A stretch of DNA of 43,386 bases from CAYLPU01 sp964385635 (GCA_964385635.1 CAYLPU010000040.1:1-43386), one strand, 5' to 3'; positions 23,716 through 31,992 are shown, counted from the stretch's first letter. Notes: generated by a model not told the origin, from the letters alone. Translations and numbers: made by a program.

Positions 23716-24069
23716 ATGGACAAAATGATTGCCTACTGTGGGCTGATATGCACCGACTGCCCGGCCTACATCGCTACCCAGGCGGACGACCGTGCCGGCC
23801 TGGAGCAGGTGACCGCGCGATGGCGCGAGGAGTACAACGCGCCCGACATCACCGTCGAGTCTGTTATCTGCGACGGTTGTTTGACGGACGATGGGCGCAA
23901 GTGCAGCCATTGCTTCGAATGCGAAATCCGCGCCTGCGGCATAGAGCGCGGTGTAGCCAACTGCGCCCACTGCGACGAGTACATCTGCGACAAGCTGGAA
24001 GCGTTCTTTGGCCTTGCGCCCGCTGCCCGCGCCATGCTGGACAGCATCCGCGCCGGGCTGGCGGCGTGA
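23716..24069 (+). CDS. DUF3795 cysteine-rich protein
   Basis: A 117-residue protein of the DUF3795 family, presumed metal-binding, function unknown. The N-terminal YCGLICTDCPAY, the central ICDGC, CSHCFECEIRACG and CAHCDEYICDKL provide fourteen cysteines. ATG 23716 or ATG 23725 could be the start. It lies 11 bases before the alpha-toroid gene at 24081, which uses the DUF3795 stop region (TGAGGAG) as its ribosome site. A damaged close paralog lies at 41385-41669 and a longer relative at 39866. Confidence 0.88.
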   Translation: MDKMIAYCGLICTDCPAYIATQADDRAGLEQVTARWREEYNAPDITVESVICDGCLTDDGRKCSHCFECEIRACGIERGVANCAHCDEYICDKLEAFFGLAPAARAMLDSIRAGLAA

Positions 24070-24080
24070 GGAGTAATCTT

Positions 24081-25007
24081 GTGGGCAATGCCTGGCAAAC
24101 TCACCTCAAGGCCAATCCCATCCCCTGGCTGCTGGACCCGGAGAACCCCTCGGTCCGCTACTGGACACTGACCGAACTGCTTGACCGGCCGGCGGACGAT
24201 CCCGAGGTGCGGGAGGCCAAAGCGACCATCCCTCAACAACCCCTGGTGCAGGAGTTATTCGCCCGCCAGCACCCCGATGGCCACTGGGGCGACGACGAGA
24301 CCAAACCCTACACCGCCCAGGGCGCGGCGAGCGTACTGGCCATTCTGCACATGCTGGGCGTGGAGCCGGACGAGCGGACAGCCGCCGGCTGTGATTCCTT
24401 CCTCCGCTTCTGCCAACACGAAAGCGGCGGCTTCTCGATGACAAAGACACGCCGCAGCGGCATCTTCCCCTGCACCACCGGCGAGCATCTCCCCCTCCTG
24501 GTCTACTTCGGACTGGGAGACGACCCCCGCATGCGTCGCGCCTTCACCTTCCTCATTGAGGACATGTCCACCGAGAATGCGCTCGACTGCGGCCGTTACC
24601 AGCACAGGGATTGCCTGTGGGGCGCTATTGCCGCCCTCAACGGCCTGGCTGTCCTCCCGGCCGATATACGCTCGTCGCAGTCGGGGCAGGTCGTGCGACG
24701 GTTGGCCGACGCGCTGCTGGACGCCGACTACGACTTCGAGGGCGAGCACAAACGCTGGTTCACCTTCGGCGTGCCCCGCGCCTGGGACTTGCTCAGCGCA
24801 CTGCGGGCATTGGCTGCCCACGGCTATGGTCACGACCCGCGCTTCACCTTGCTGCTCGATCTCCTGCTGGCCCGCCAGGACGAGCAGGGACGGTGGCTTT
24901 GCGGCTCCGTCTCCCGCACCTGGCCGCTGGAGAAGCGTTACCGCCCCAGCAAGTGGGTCACCCTCGACGTGCTGCGGCTGCTGAAAACTGTCTGGAGGCA
25001 AACGTAG
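24081..25007 (+). CDS. Alpha-toroid protein C
   Basis: A 308-residue relative of the proteins at 20227 and 21817: HLKANPIPWLLDPENPSVRY, LLDRPADDPEVREAKATIPQ, AASVLAILHMLGVEPDERT, CLWGAIAALNGLAVL, RAWDLLSALRALAAHGYGHDPRF and RPSKWVTLDVLRLLKTV. Unlike the others it has FSMTKTRRSGIFPCTTGEHLP in the middle. GTG 24081 is chosen because TGAGGAG lies seven bases upstream; the frame is open to 23748 but that part is the shadow of the DUF3795 gene. Its enzymatic or binding role is unknown. Confidence 0.75.
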   Translation: MGNAWQTHLKANPIPWLLDPENPSVRYWTLTELLDRPADDPEVREAKATIPQQPLVQELFARQHPDGHWGDDETKPYTAQGAASVLAILHMLGVEPDERTAAGCDSFLRFCQHESGGFSMTKTRRSGIFPCTTGEHLPLLVYFGLGDDPRMRRAFTFLIEDMSTENALDCGRYQHRDCLWGAIAALNGLAVLPADIRSSQSGQVVRRLADALLDADYDFEGEHKRWFTFGVPRAWDLLSALRALAAHGYGHDPRFTLLLDLLLARQDEQGRWLCGSVSRTWPLEKRYRPSKWVTLDVLRLLKTVWRQT

Positions 25008-25071
25008 ATTGAAAGCCCCGTTAGTTAATATCTACAGCAGGGCGATCTTGCCAGAATTGGAGCTGATGGAA

Positions 25072-25109
25072 ACCTGTCAGGTCTCCAAACCCCGTCGCTA
25101 CTGACAGGT
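25072..25109. repeat. Inverted repeat ACCTGTCAG before alkC-like gene
   Basis: ACCTGTCAG (25072-25080) and CTGACAGGT (25101-25109) are 9-base perfect inverted arms 20 bases apart. ACCTGTCAGGT (25072-25082) is itself palindromic. It lies in the 118-base gap before the DNA alkylation repeat gene. It could be an operator or another short repeat unit. Confidence 0.5.
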
Positions 25110-25125
25110 AAATCGGAGGTTGCCT

Positions 25126-26241
25126 ATGGCGGAACCACTGAAGAACATGTACAACCAGCAGTTCATCACTGACCTGGCTACTGCGCTCAAGAACGTGTAC
25201 ACCGTGTTCGACAGGGACGCTTTTTCGGCACGCGTCTTCGACGGAGACTGGGAGGCCCGCGAACTCAAGGGCCGGATGCGGCATATCACCACTGTCCTTC
25301 ATGACCTCCTGCCGCCCGACTACCGTACCGCGCTCGACATCCTTCGCCAAGCGGCTCCCCTGCTCTCTGGCTACGGTTTCGAAAACATGATCTTTCCCGA
25401 TTACGCCGGGGTCTATGGGCTGGATGACCTGGAAGTCTCGCTCCCGGCACTGGAGCAATTTACACAACTGATCAGCGCCGAATTCGCCGTACGCCCGTTC
25501 ATCGTGCGCTACCAGGATCGTTTGATGGCCCAGATGCTCGAATGGGCACAGCACGAAAGCCCACGCGTGCGCCGCCTGGCCAGCGAAGGCTGCCGCCCGC
25601 GCCTACCTTGGGCGATAGCCCTGCCCGCCCTCAAGACCGATCCGGCGCCAATCCTGCCTATCCTCGAACGACTCAAGGACGATGAGGCGGAATCGGTGCG
25701 GCGCAGCGTCGCCAATAACCTCAACGACATCTCGAAGGACAACCGCGACCTGGTGATCAAGGTGCTGCGACGCTGGCAGGCGCACGACACTGAGGAAATC
25801 CGTCGCATTACCAGCCACGCGCTGCGCACACTGATCAAGGCCGGCCACCCCGGCGCGCTCGAACTGCTTGGCTACCCTGCTGATCCGGCGATTGGTGTGC
25901 GTTACCTGACCGTCGAACCAAAAACCATCCCGTTGGGTGGCAGAGTGACGTTATCATTCGAGATCGAGTCATTGAGCGACGAACCACAGAACCTGCTGAT
26001 CGACTACGTAGTGCACCTCATGAGAGCCAACGGCAGCCTCACGCCGAAAGTGTTTAAGCTAACCAAAAAAACAATCCAACCCGGTGAGGTCCTCCATATC
26101 ACAAAAAGGCACAGCTTTGCACCGGTGACGACGCGCAAATACTACCCTGGCAAACATGCCATCGAGCCCAAAATTAACGGCAAGGTGTTTGAGCGTGCCG
26201 TGTTTGTGCTGAGCTCAATGGAGGAGGCAAACGATGATTGA
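25126..26241 (+). CDS. AlkC-type DNA alkylation repeat protein
   Basis: A 371-residue protein like the AlkC branch (COG4335) of HEAT-repeat DNA glycosylases, which excise alkylated bases such as 3-methyladenine. It begins AEPLKNMYNQQFITDLATAL and has ELKGRMRHITTVLHDLLPPDY, a HEAT core (MLEWAQHESPRVRRLASEG; ILERLKDDEAESVRRSVANNLNDIS) and a C-terminal Ig-like domain (about 275-365, from YLTVEPKTIPLGGRVTLSF) as some AlkC proteins do. ATG 26126 is not used: the start is ATG 25126, seven bases after GGAGG. Catalytic residues were not verified, so the substrate is inferred from the family. Confidence 0.82.
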   Translation: MAEPLKNMYNQQFITDLATALKNVYTVFDRDAFSARVFDGDWEARELKGRMRHITTVLHDLLPPDYRTALDILRQAAPLLSGYGFENMIFPDYAGVYGLDDLEVSLPALEQFTQLISAEFAVRPFIVRYQDRLMAQMLEWAQHESPRVRRLASEGCRPRLPWAIALPALKTDPAPILPILERLKDDEAESVRRSVANNLNDISKDNRDLVIKVLRRWQAHDTEEIRRITSHALRTLIKAGHPGALELLGYPADPAIGVRYLTVEPKTIPLGGRVTLSFEIESLSDEPQNLLIDYVVHLMRANGSLTPKVFKLTKKTIQPGEVLHITKRHSFAPVTTRKYYPGKHAIEPKINGKVFERAVFVLSSMEEANDD

Positions 26242-26302
26242 CACACCCCTTGGCCAGCGCCTGCGAGGCGGAACTCACCACCTGATGGGCGAGGTCTCCT
26301 GA
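26234..26302 (+). CDS. 22-residue ORF overlapping the alkC-like stop
   Basis: ATG 26234 overlaps the preceding stop and has GAGGAGG about seven bases upstream, so translation would be coupled. The peptide MIDTPLGQRLRGGTHHLMGEVS matches no family I know. Its stop lies inside the hairpin at 26293-26331. It may be the leftover start of a gene whose rest was lost. Confidence 0.3.
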   Translation: MIDTPLGQRLRGGTHHLMGEVS

Positions 26303-26331
26303 CCGAGCCCCGTTCGCCTCGGTCAGAGACC
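26293..26331. terminator. Hairpin between convergent genes
   Basis: GGTCTCCTGACCGAG (26293-26307) and CTCGGTCAGAGACC (26318-26331) pair over 14 bases with one bulged C. No T-run follows. A weaker hairpin GCCCTT/AAGGGC (26342-26366) followed by CTTTCATT lies just behind it. Together they separate the plus-strand alkC-like gene from the minus-strand helicase operon and could end transcription from either side. Confidence 0.45.
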
Positions 26332-26389
26332 TTCGGCGAACGCCCTTGAACTACGAGGTGAAGGGCCTTTCATTGTGAGTCGCGCAGGA

Positions 26390-28222
26390 TCAATCTTTGA
26401 AACTGGCCCGCACTGCTGTCAGCATTTCCTCGTCTCGCCACTCTCCCCGCAGCACCAGGCGCGACACCTGACGTGCCGCGCCGTGGACGACGGTGTAGCG
26501 GAATACGCGCCGGCCAGAGATGCCGTACTCCCGCCGCAGGTCCCCGATCTGAGCCTCAATCTGCGCCGCGATGCCAGAGACGCCGGCCGGCTCCAGCACA
26601 GTTCCATCCGCCGGGCAATACCATCCTTTCTCGCACTGACACGTGACCGCGATGCCCTCGTCGGTCAGTTCCCAGGAGCGCACAGCGACCTGCTTCTGCC
26701 CTTTCGTCAGCACGAAAGCATTCACCACGGGCGCACGAGGCTCGACGTACACCTCGATCTTGTAGGGGGTAGGTATGCGCGATTTCTTCTTGACGGGACG
26801 GCGGGCTCCGCGAGCGGCCCGAGTGGTCGCCTTGCGCCTCCTCTCCTCGCTTCGGGGAGGAGGCGGGGGAGGGATGGGTTTCTCCTCCACCTTCTCGACG
26901 GGAGGCGGAGGCGGTTTGGGAGGCTCAGGCGGTGGCAGGCCGGCCGGCTGGCCATCGGCGGCGTGACATAGCCTCACGTGCTCACGGCAGGTGGCCCGTC
27001 CGCATACACTACAGCGGTTCAGACTGTGCACGCACACCGGGCGGTCGCACACCACGCAACGGCCCATCTGGTCGGCGCACAAGCGACAGTAGACGCGCTT
27101 GCAGTCCACGCACTGCTCTGACAGCAGGCAGTCCCCGTGTGCCAGGTGCCCGCCGGTGCACAGCGTCAGCCGGGTCGCCGACCGCCCGCACACGTCGCAG
27201 GCCAGCGGCTCAATACGGTGCAACAGCGGGTCCCAGACAACGACGCGCTCTATCGTGACAGTGCGGTTCCCGACGCACACAGGGAGGAGAATCTTGGGCT
27301 GGACGATGACCTGAAGGTTGATCAGTTCCAGCTCCACGCGCAGGCGATACTTGGCCTCCACGTCGGCCAGTTTGGCTTCTCGCTCGGCCTGCGCGGCGGC
27401 CAGTTTGTCCTCCAGCGAGGCGCGACGGGCATCATCGCTGACGCGCCCGATGCGGCGCTGCAGGTCGCGGGCAATGTCGTCGTAATACCCGGTGAGGCGG
27501 GCCCGGTCGAGTTCCAGATAGCGAGCGGCACGGCGGCGCAGCGTCTCCAACGGCACGGCCAGTTCGTCCAGCGCGGCGCGAGTGGCCCGCTCCAGCAGTC
27601 CCTCCAGCACCGGCCGGCTCAGCACCCCATCCTCATGTCCTGGCCCCGGCAGCCAGCGCACCGGCGCAGACAAGAGATGCTCGAAAGCCGATTTCTCCTC
27701 CAGGCGTGCCAGTTGTTTGATGTGTGTCAATTCGGGGACGGCGAACCCAGCCTGCGCGTCCATCACGACCGAGACCAGTCGCTCGCGCTTCTCGTCGGTG
27801 ATCAGCGCGGCCTTGAAGTTGAAGCGCACGTAGTGGCAGAGCACCGCCGATTCGCCCTTGTGCTCCGCTTCGGTCAGGCGAGCGTTAGGGAAGGCCAGTG
27901 CCTGGCGGGCCAGCGTGAGTAGTCCGCGCTTGTCGAGCCGCAGATCGTTGACGTAGGATTGCACACAGGCAGGCTCGGCGCGAACTTCCTCCATCAGCGT
28001 CTCCACCAGTGGGTGGCCGTAGCCTACGATGGCGACGTCCTCTGCGTCGGTCACGTCCGCCGGGGCATTGTCGGCGAAGGCGAGACGCTGATAGACAGGC
28101 ACGTTACAGCGACGGGCCATCTCCTCGGACAGGAGTATCTCGTAGATACCATAGGCCGGCGGCTCGACGATGCCGCCGACCTGGCGGAAAGTGTTTAGTA
28201 CGAAGTCAGCCAGTTCGCTCAT
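26390..28222 (-). CDS. Cys-rich partner of the SNF2 helicase (RapA-C-like)
   Basis: A 610-residue protein. Residues 1-200 resemble the region that follows the helicase core in RapA-like SNF2 proteins (VAIVGYGHPLVETLMEEV; CHYVRFNFKAALITDEKRERLVSVV, shown as hallmarks). Residues 205-300 are a charged coiled coil. Residues 342-419 hold 15 cysteines, mostly CxxC pairs (CDVC, CVDC, CRLC, CVVC, CSVC), suggesting several zinc sites. A Pro-rich linker (430-456), a basic stretch (457-482) and a C-terminal domain follow. Its ATG overlaps the helicase stop by 4 bases (ATGA), so the two are made together and probably form one complex. Confidence 0.75.
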   Translation of the reverse strand: MSELADFVLNTFRQVGGIVEPPAYGIYEILLSEEMARRCNVPVYQRLAFADNAPADVTDAEDVAIVGYGHPLVETLMEEVRAEPACVQSYVNDLRLDKRGLLTLARQALAFPNARLTEAEHKGESAVLCHYVRFNFKAALITDEKRERLVSVVMDAQAGFAVPELTHIKQLARLEEKSAFEHLLSAPVRWLPGPGHEDGVLSRPVLEGLLERATRAALDELAVPLETLRRRAARYLELDRARLTGYYDDIARDLQRRIGRVSDDARRASLEDKLAAAQAEREAKLADVEAKYRLRVELELINLQVIVQPKILLPVCVGNRTVTIERVVVWDPLLHRIEPLACDVCGRSATRLTLCTGGHLAHGDCLLSEQCVDCKRVYCRLCADQMGRCVVCDRPVCVHSLNRCSVCGRATCREHVRLCHAADGQPAGLPPPEPPKPPPPPVEKVEEKPIPPPPPPRSEERRRKATTRAARGARRPVKKKSRIPTPYKIEVYVEPRAPVVNAFVLTKGQKQVAVRSWELTDEGIAVTCQCEKGWYCPADGTVLEPAGVSGIAAQIEAQIGDLRREYGISGRRVFRYTVVHGAARQVSRLVLRGEWRDEEMLTAVRASFKD

Positions 28223-30015
28223 TCAGCCGTGAAGTCCTCCCCGAACAGCGCCTCGTCGTACTCGCGAGTGCCCTGGTAGACCTCCCGGGCCTGGGCCAGC
28301 GCGTCGCCGAGTTGCTTGAATCCGGCCGTCGCCTCCTCCTGCGTGCGGGCCTGCGTCCAGATGTCCATCACGATCCCCTCGAAGTCGCGCTCGTCCCCCA
28401 GATGGCCCAGGATCATATCCATCTCGCCGATGACCAGTTCAAACATGTTCAGTTTGCGATCGAGGATTTCCAGAATGTAGTCCTCTACCGTCCCCGCGGC
28501 TGAGAAGTTGAAGATCTCCACCGGGCGGGTCTGGCCCACGCGGTGGATGCGCCCGACACGCTGCTCAATGCGCTGCGGGTTCCAGGGCAGATCGAAGTTG
28601 AGCATAAGGCGGCAGAACTGGAGGTTGCGTCCCTCGCCAGCCGCCTCAGTAGAAAGGAGCACCTGGGCCTGTTGCTCAAAGCGGCGGATGACCTCGTCCT
28701 TCTGCGCCCGCGAGAGTCGGCCGTGGTAGACCACGAAGTCCATCCCCATCCCGCACAGGAGGTCCGCCAGCAACTCCAGCGTGGCACGGAAATGGGTAAA
28801 GATGATCAGTTTCTCGCGCCCATCGGAGGCCAATTGGGAGAGCAGAAGCCGCTCCAGCGCCTTTCCCTTGGCCCAGGATCGGACACCGCTGGCGCGATCA
28901 GCCAGGCCCAGCAACATCTCCCGGTGGAAGGACATCTCCGACCGCTCGGCCAGCCTCATCAGGGTCGGGCGGACGGCGGCCGGAGAACTGCCGATCTCGC
29001 GCTGGAGCGTGCGCAGGGTGAAGCGGTGGACGGCCGGGAGCACCGCGTTTACCTCCCCCCCTATGGGGGGGGTAGAGGGGGGGCGGATGCAACTGCGCAC
29101 GAAGTTGCTGACGTCGTCGTAGAGCGCCCGTTCGTCGGGTCCCAGTTGCAGACGCACGGTGTGTGCACGGCGAGGCGGAAGTTGGACACCCACCTGCCCG
29201 CGGGCGTGGCGCACCATCACGTCGGCGAGGAGTTCGCGCAACCGGCCTCGGTTCTTGGGCAGGCGCGGGTCGCCTTGCACGACGAAACGGCGGCGGAATT
29301 CACGTGGCGTCTTGAGTTGGCCAGGCTTGAGGATGGTGATGAGGTTGTACAGTTCGTTCAGGTTGTTCTGCACCGGCGTGGCGGTGAGCATCAAGATGTA
29401 CTTCTTCTGGAGCACGTTGACGAACTTCCAGGAGACGCTGGAGCGGTTCTTGAGGTGGTGCGCCTCGTCCACGATCACCAGGTCGTAGACGATGTTCGTG
29501 ATGGCACGGCGGTGTTCGCGACGGCGGGCCGTGGCCAGGGAGGCGATCACGCGGGGGAAAGCAGCCCACGCCTGCGGGCCCAACTCGCGAAACTCCGGGT
29601 CGTAGTTGACGACGAAGTCGGTCAGGCCGAACTTGCTCGCCAGTTCCTCCCGCCATTGCTCAACCAGCGCGGGCGGGGTGATGATGAGCACGCGGTTGAC
29701 CATCTGGCGCAGGAGGTACTCTTTGAGCACCAGCCCGGCCTCAATGGTCTTGCCCAGCCCGACCTCGTCGCACAGGAGGCCCCGGCCGCGGAAGCGGCGC
29801 AGCGCGGTCTGGGCGGCTTTGACCTGGTAGTCAAAGGGAGTGAAATAGAGCGCGTCCAGACAGACCAGTTCGTCGAAGCCGGCGACGAGCGCCAGTCGCT
29901 CGGCCTGTAATTGCAGGCGGTATGGTAGCCGGTCTGTAAATTGTCCGGCTGCTGCGATCTCCAGCACCCGTTCTGTGCCGGGTCGTAGTCGCAGGTCACA
30001 GATTGTCTCAGGCAA
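28219..30015 (-). CDS. SNF2/RapA-like DNA helicase/translocase
   Basis: A 598-residue SNF2 family ATPase. Motif I is DEVGLGKTIEAG (83-94), motif II DEAH (183-186), motif III LTATPVQNN (210-218), motif V LSTEAAGEGRNLQ (454-466) and motif VI QRVGRIHRVGQ (485-495). After the core comes NMFELVIGEMDMILG, as in RapA/HepA relatives. Such enzymes move along double-stranded DNA and remodel bound proteins such as stalled RNA polymerase. The start is TTG 30015, supported by GAGGAGAGG upstream; no ATG fits. Residues 311-320 (RPPSTPPIGG) come from a C7/G7 DNA repeat inserted in frame. It is shorter than full RapA because the C-terminal part is on the next gene. Confidence 0.92.
   Translation of the reverse strand: MPETICDLRLRPGTERVLEIAAAGQFTDRLPYRLQLQAERLALVAGFDELVCLDALYFTPFDYQVKAAQTALRRFRGRGLLCDEVGLGKTIEAGLVLKEYLLRQMVNRVLIITPPALVEQWREELASKFGLTDFVVNYDPEFRELGPQAWAAFPRVIASLATARRREHRRAITNIVYDLVIVDEAHHLKNRSSVSWKFVNVLQKKYILMLTATPVQNNLNELYNLITILKPGQLKTPREFRRRFVVQGDPRLPKNRGRLRELLADVMVRHARGQVGVQLPPRRAHTVRLQLGPDERALYDDVSNFVRSCIRPPSTPPIGGEVNAVLPAVHRFTLRTLQREIGSSPAAVRPTLMRLAERSEMSFHREMLLGLADRASGVRSWAKGKALERLLLSQLASDGREKLIIFTHFRATLELLADLLCGMGMDFVVYHGRLSRAQKDEVIRRFEQQAQVLLSTEAAGEGRNLQFCRLMLNFDLPWNPQRIEQRVGRIHRVGQTRPVEIFNFSAAGTVEDYILEILDRKLNMFELVIGEMDMILGHLGDERDFEGIVMDIWTQARTQEEATAGFKQLGDALAQAREVYQGTREYDEALFGEDFTAE
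29055..29083. repeat. C7-TAT-G8-TAGA-G7 insertion in the helicase gene
   Basis: Seven C (29055-29061), TAT, eight G (29065-29072), TAGA and seven G (29077-29083). The first two tracts can form a tight hairpin and the G tracts a quadruplex. It is in frame and encodes ten extra residues between the two RecA-like lobes of the helicase. Confidence 0.75.
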
Positions 30016-30163
30016 TAACCTCTCCTCAGCCTTCGGTTTAATGGAGCCTACGCATTGTACGCTCAGACGCGGGTCATGTCAAGTGGACATCGCTGGATGT
30101 TCGAGACAGAATTCAGCACCTCAATCTTTCTCCCACTTGTTGAGTTTATGCCATTATCGTGAT

Positions 30164-30179
30164 TGTGGTATCCACCACA
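30164..30179. promoter_or_regulatory. Palindromic operator before the DUF1670 pair
   Basis: TGTGGT (30164-30169) and ACCACA (30174-30179) are perfect arms around ATCC. The right arm overlaps where the -35 of the downstream promoter should be. The heptamer TGTGGTA recurs behind the gene pair at 31873-31879 and, inverted, at 31993-31999, so it may be the target of the DUF1670 proteins. Confidence 0.45.
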
Positions 30180-30196
30180 TACTCACAGGGTTAAGG

Positions 30197-30202
30197 TATA
30201 AT
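30197..30202 (+). promoter_or_regulatory. -10 box of the DUF1670 operon
   Basis: A perfect TATAAT, preceded by GG. No good -35 is present; the expected position (30174-30179) is occupied by the operator arm ACCACA. Transcription would start near 30209, so the ATG at 30201 cannot be used and ATG 30243 is the start of the first gene. Confidence 0.55.
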
Positions 30203-30242
30203 GGACACGACAATCAACACCCTGAAGTATGAGGAGGCTACC

Positions 30243-31049
30243 ATGAAAACAAAACCGACTCGTGACCGTCTCAGCGAGAAAACTGGCCGCAGGCTGCTGG
30301 TCAACCACTTGCGCACTCGCTACGCCTTCAGCCCAGCGATGGCTGAGGTGCTGGCCGAGGATGCGCGCTACTTGCGCACCATCTCTGCCCCCGGCACCCG
30401 GCAGGACGGCCAAATCGTCTGGTACGCGGTCAAGAGTACAGAGCCAGCGGGCAAAGCACTCAGGGACTGCGAATATGTAACGGTCATCCTGACACTGCAT
30501 CACCCGGACGATATTGCCTATCGTCACCAGCACGGCCTGCCGGAGTTGAAGCGGCATGTCTTGAAACGCATCAGCGACGAAGCCGTCGCCCAGGGCGCTC
30601 CATTGACCTACGAGGATCTGGGAGCCATCCTGCACATGGATCGGGGCACCGTAGCTGACCACGTTGCCGTGCTGAGAGCACGGGGGGAAACAATCGTTAC
30701 CCGCGCTCACTTCACCGATGCCGGTCGAGCAGTGACGCATAAACGTCCTATCATCAAGATGCGTCTGCTGGGCGTGCCCGAAACAGAGATTGGCCGCCGC
30801 ACCGGCCATCACTTGTCCAGTGTCGAGAGATACCTCGATGGTTTCCTGCGGGTGGCGCTGCCTCATCGACGTGGGGATGCTCCTCAACTCATCAGCCGCA
30901 TCACCGGCTTCAGTCTCTTTCTAGTCAACGAGTACATTGCTCTCTACGAAGAATTGGCTGCAGATGGGACTTTCACCGTTCCTTTGCGCAAGTTCCTTGA
31001 TTTCTACGCCGACGGGCTACTGCCCCGCCAGGCGAAAAAAAGGGGCTGA
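30243..31049 (+). CDS. DUF1670 protein 1 (HTH-containing)
   Basis: A 268-residue DUF1670 protein; the family has no established function. It shows two likely helix-turn-helix segments, TYEDLGAILHMDRGTVADHVAVL (shown to 20: TYEDLGAILHMDRGTVADHV) and GVPETEIGRRTGHHLSSVERYL, with the shared motif GRAVTHKRPIIKMRLLG between them. The protein at 31052 aligns with it over this part (GRTRTHKGPVLMLYYQG...EIARRTNHDPQRVDKYI), so the two are paralogs. ATG 30243 has GAGGAGG upstream. It is probably DNA-binding, perhaps autoregulatory or linked to a mobile unit. Confidence 0.8.
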   Translation: MKTKPTRDRLSEKTGRRLLVNHLRTRYAFSPAMAEVLAEDARYLRTISAPGTRQDGQIVWYAVKSTEPAGKALRDCEYVTVILTLHHPDDIAYRHQHGLPELKRHVLKRISDEAVAQGAPLTYEDLGAILHMDRGTVADHVAVLRARGETIVTRAHFTDAGRAVTHKRPIIKMRLLGVPETEIGRRTGHHLSSVERYLDGFLRVALPHRRGDAPQLISRITGFSLFLVNEYIALYEELAADGTFTVPLRKFLDFYADGLLPRQAKKRG

Positions 31050-31051
31050 AA

Positions 31052-31852
31052 ATGGATGCCCAGGCACAGAAACGGCTGCACAACAAGGCTATCTATGGTC
31101 CCCTGAGCCAGAAAACGCTCCACAGTGCCCTCAAACGGGAGTTGCTGACTAACTTTGGATTCGAGAACATGGCCCTCATCGCCGACTTGCTCATCGACCG
31201 CTTCCTGACCATCGTGGACGAGTTCAGTGTCGCATCCAGCCGGTTGCAACCCTACCAGACGATAGTCATCGGTGTGGACAAACGGGAGAGATTCGGCTAC
31301 GGCACCCGTATCTCTAACGTCAAACTCAAGCCAGCCATTGTCTCCCTCATCACGCCGAAGGAAATCTTGGAACTGGTCGAAGGTACACCGCTGCCAGAAC
31401 TGCGGCCTCGTATGGTGGCTCGTATCATCGAGGAAGCGTATGATCAAGGCTCGGTTCTCTCCTTCAGCATCGTCAGCTTGCTATTTGGTGTCTCTGCAAC
31501 GACCATCGGCGAGTGGGTCAAGAAGTACTACAAATCTCATCCTGGCGAAGTTCTACCCCACGCTGGCGTGGTCTTCGACCTGGGCCGTACCCGGACTCAC
31601 AAAGGGCCTGTGCTGATGCTTTACTATCAAGGCCTGCTGACCCAGGAAATCGCCCGTCGTACCAACCACGACCCACAGCGGGTGGACAAGTACATCAACG
31701 ATCACCAGCGCATTGTGACCGCGCATGAGGCTGGGCACACCTTCGATGAGATTTGCCTACTGACAGGGCTCTCACCCCATTTGGTGCAACAGCATCTGGA
31801 CTGGTACCAGCGCTTTACCAACAAAGAAACCGAATTGACGGCGAATGACTGA
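31052..31852 (+). CDS. DUF1670 protein 2 (HTH-containing)
   Basis: A 266-residue DUF1670 paralog, starting 2 bases after the first protein's stop. Features are an N-terminal part unlike its partner (HNKAIYGPLSQKTLHSALKR, LIADLLIDRFLTIVDEF), an HTH around FSIVSLLFGVSATTIGEWVK, the shared GRTRTHKGPV motif, a second HTH (LLTQEIARRTNHDPQRVDKY) and a third possible one (TFDEICLLTGLSPHLVQQHL). Several HTH-like units in tandem suggest recognition of a repeated DNA site. The pair always-together arrangement is inferred from overlap here and from my recollection of similar loci. Confidence 0.8.
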   Translation: MDAQAQKRLHNKAIYGPLSQKTLHSALKRELLTNFGFENMALIADLLIDRFLTIVDEFSVASSRLQPYQTIVIGVDKRERFGYGTRISNVKLKPAIVSLITPKEILELVEGTPLPELRPRMVARIIEEAYDQGSVLSFSIVSLLFGVSATTIGEWVKKYYKSHPGEVLPHAGVVFDLGRTRTHKGPVLMLYYQGLLTQEIARRTNHDPQRVDKYINDHQRIVTAHEAGHTFDEICLLTGLSPHLVQQHLDWYQRFTNKETELTAND

Positions 31853-31862
31853 GGTTGTTCTT

Positions 31863-31909
31863 TCCTTCCCCTTGTGGTATCATGCGTTTACCCACAAAGG
31901 GGGAAGGGA
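31863..31909. repeat. Imperfect inverted repeat after the DUF1670 pair
   Basis: TCCTTCCCCTTGTGG and CCCACAAAGGGGGAAGGG are imperfect inverted arms around TATCATGCGTTTA. The repeat begins 10 bases after the second stop and includes one TGTGGTA motif (31873-31879). It may be a terminator stem, an element end or a binding site. Confidence 0.45.
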
Positions 31910-31992
31910 GAAAAGTCAGCCCTTGCTGGCATTTCTCTCTTTCCTTACCCTGGCTCAACCTCCGTCACGCCCTCCCCGCGAGTATGGGGTAT

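Noticed and set aside
23748..24080. Long N-terminal extension of the third alpha-toroid gene
   Set aside because: The extension is the out-of-frame reading of the DUF3795 gene. GTG 24081 with a good ribosome site gives the family-like start.
20227..25007. Annotation of the toroid proteins as nitrogenase iron protein NifH
   Set aside because: There is no P-loop, no switch motif and no Cys pair for a 4Fe-4S cluster; the label known from databases appears to be a transferred error.
28543..29910. 455-residue open frame on the plus strand opposite the helicase gene
   Set aside because: It is exactly antisense to the SNF2 motifs, has no ribosome site or family resemblance, and long antisense frames are expected in GC-rich genes.
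26390..30015. Calling the SNF2 operon a known phage-defence system (DISARM, Zorya, Druantia)
   Set aside because: No methylase, nuclease, ZorA/B-like motor or other signature partner is adjacent, so a known defence type cannot be supported.
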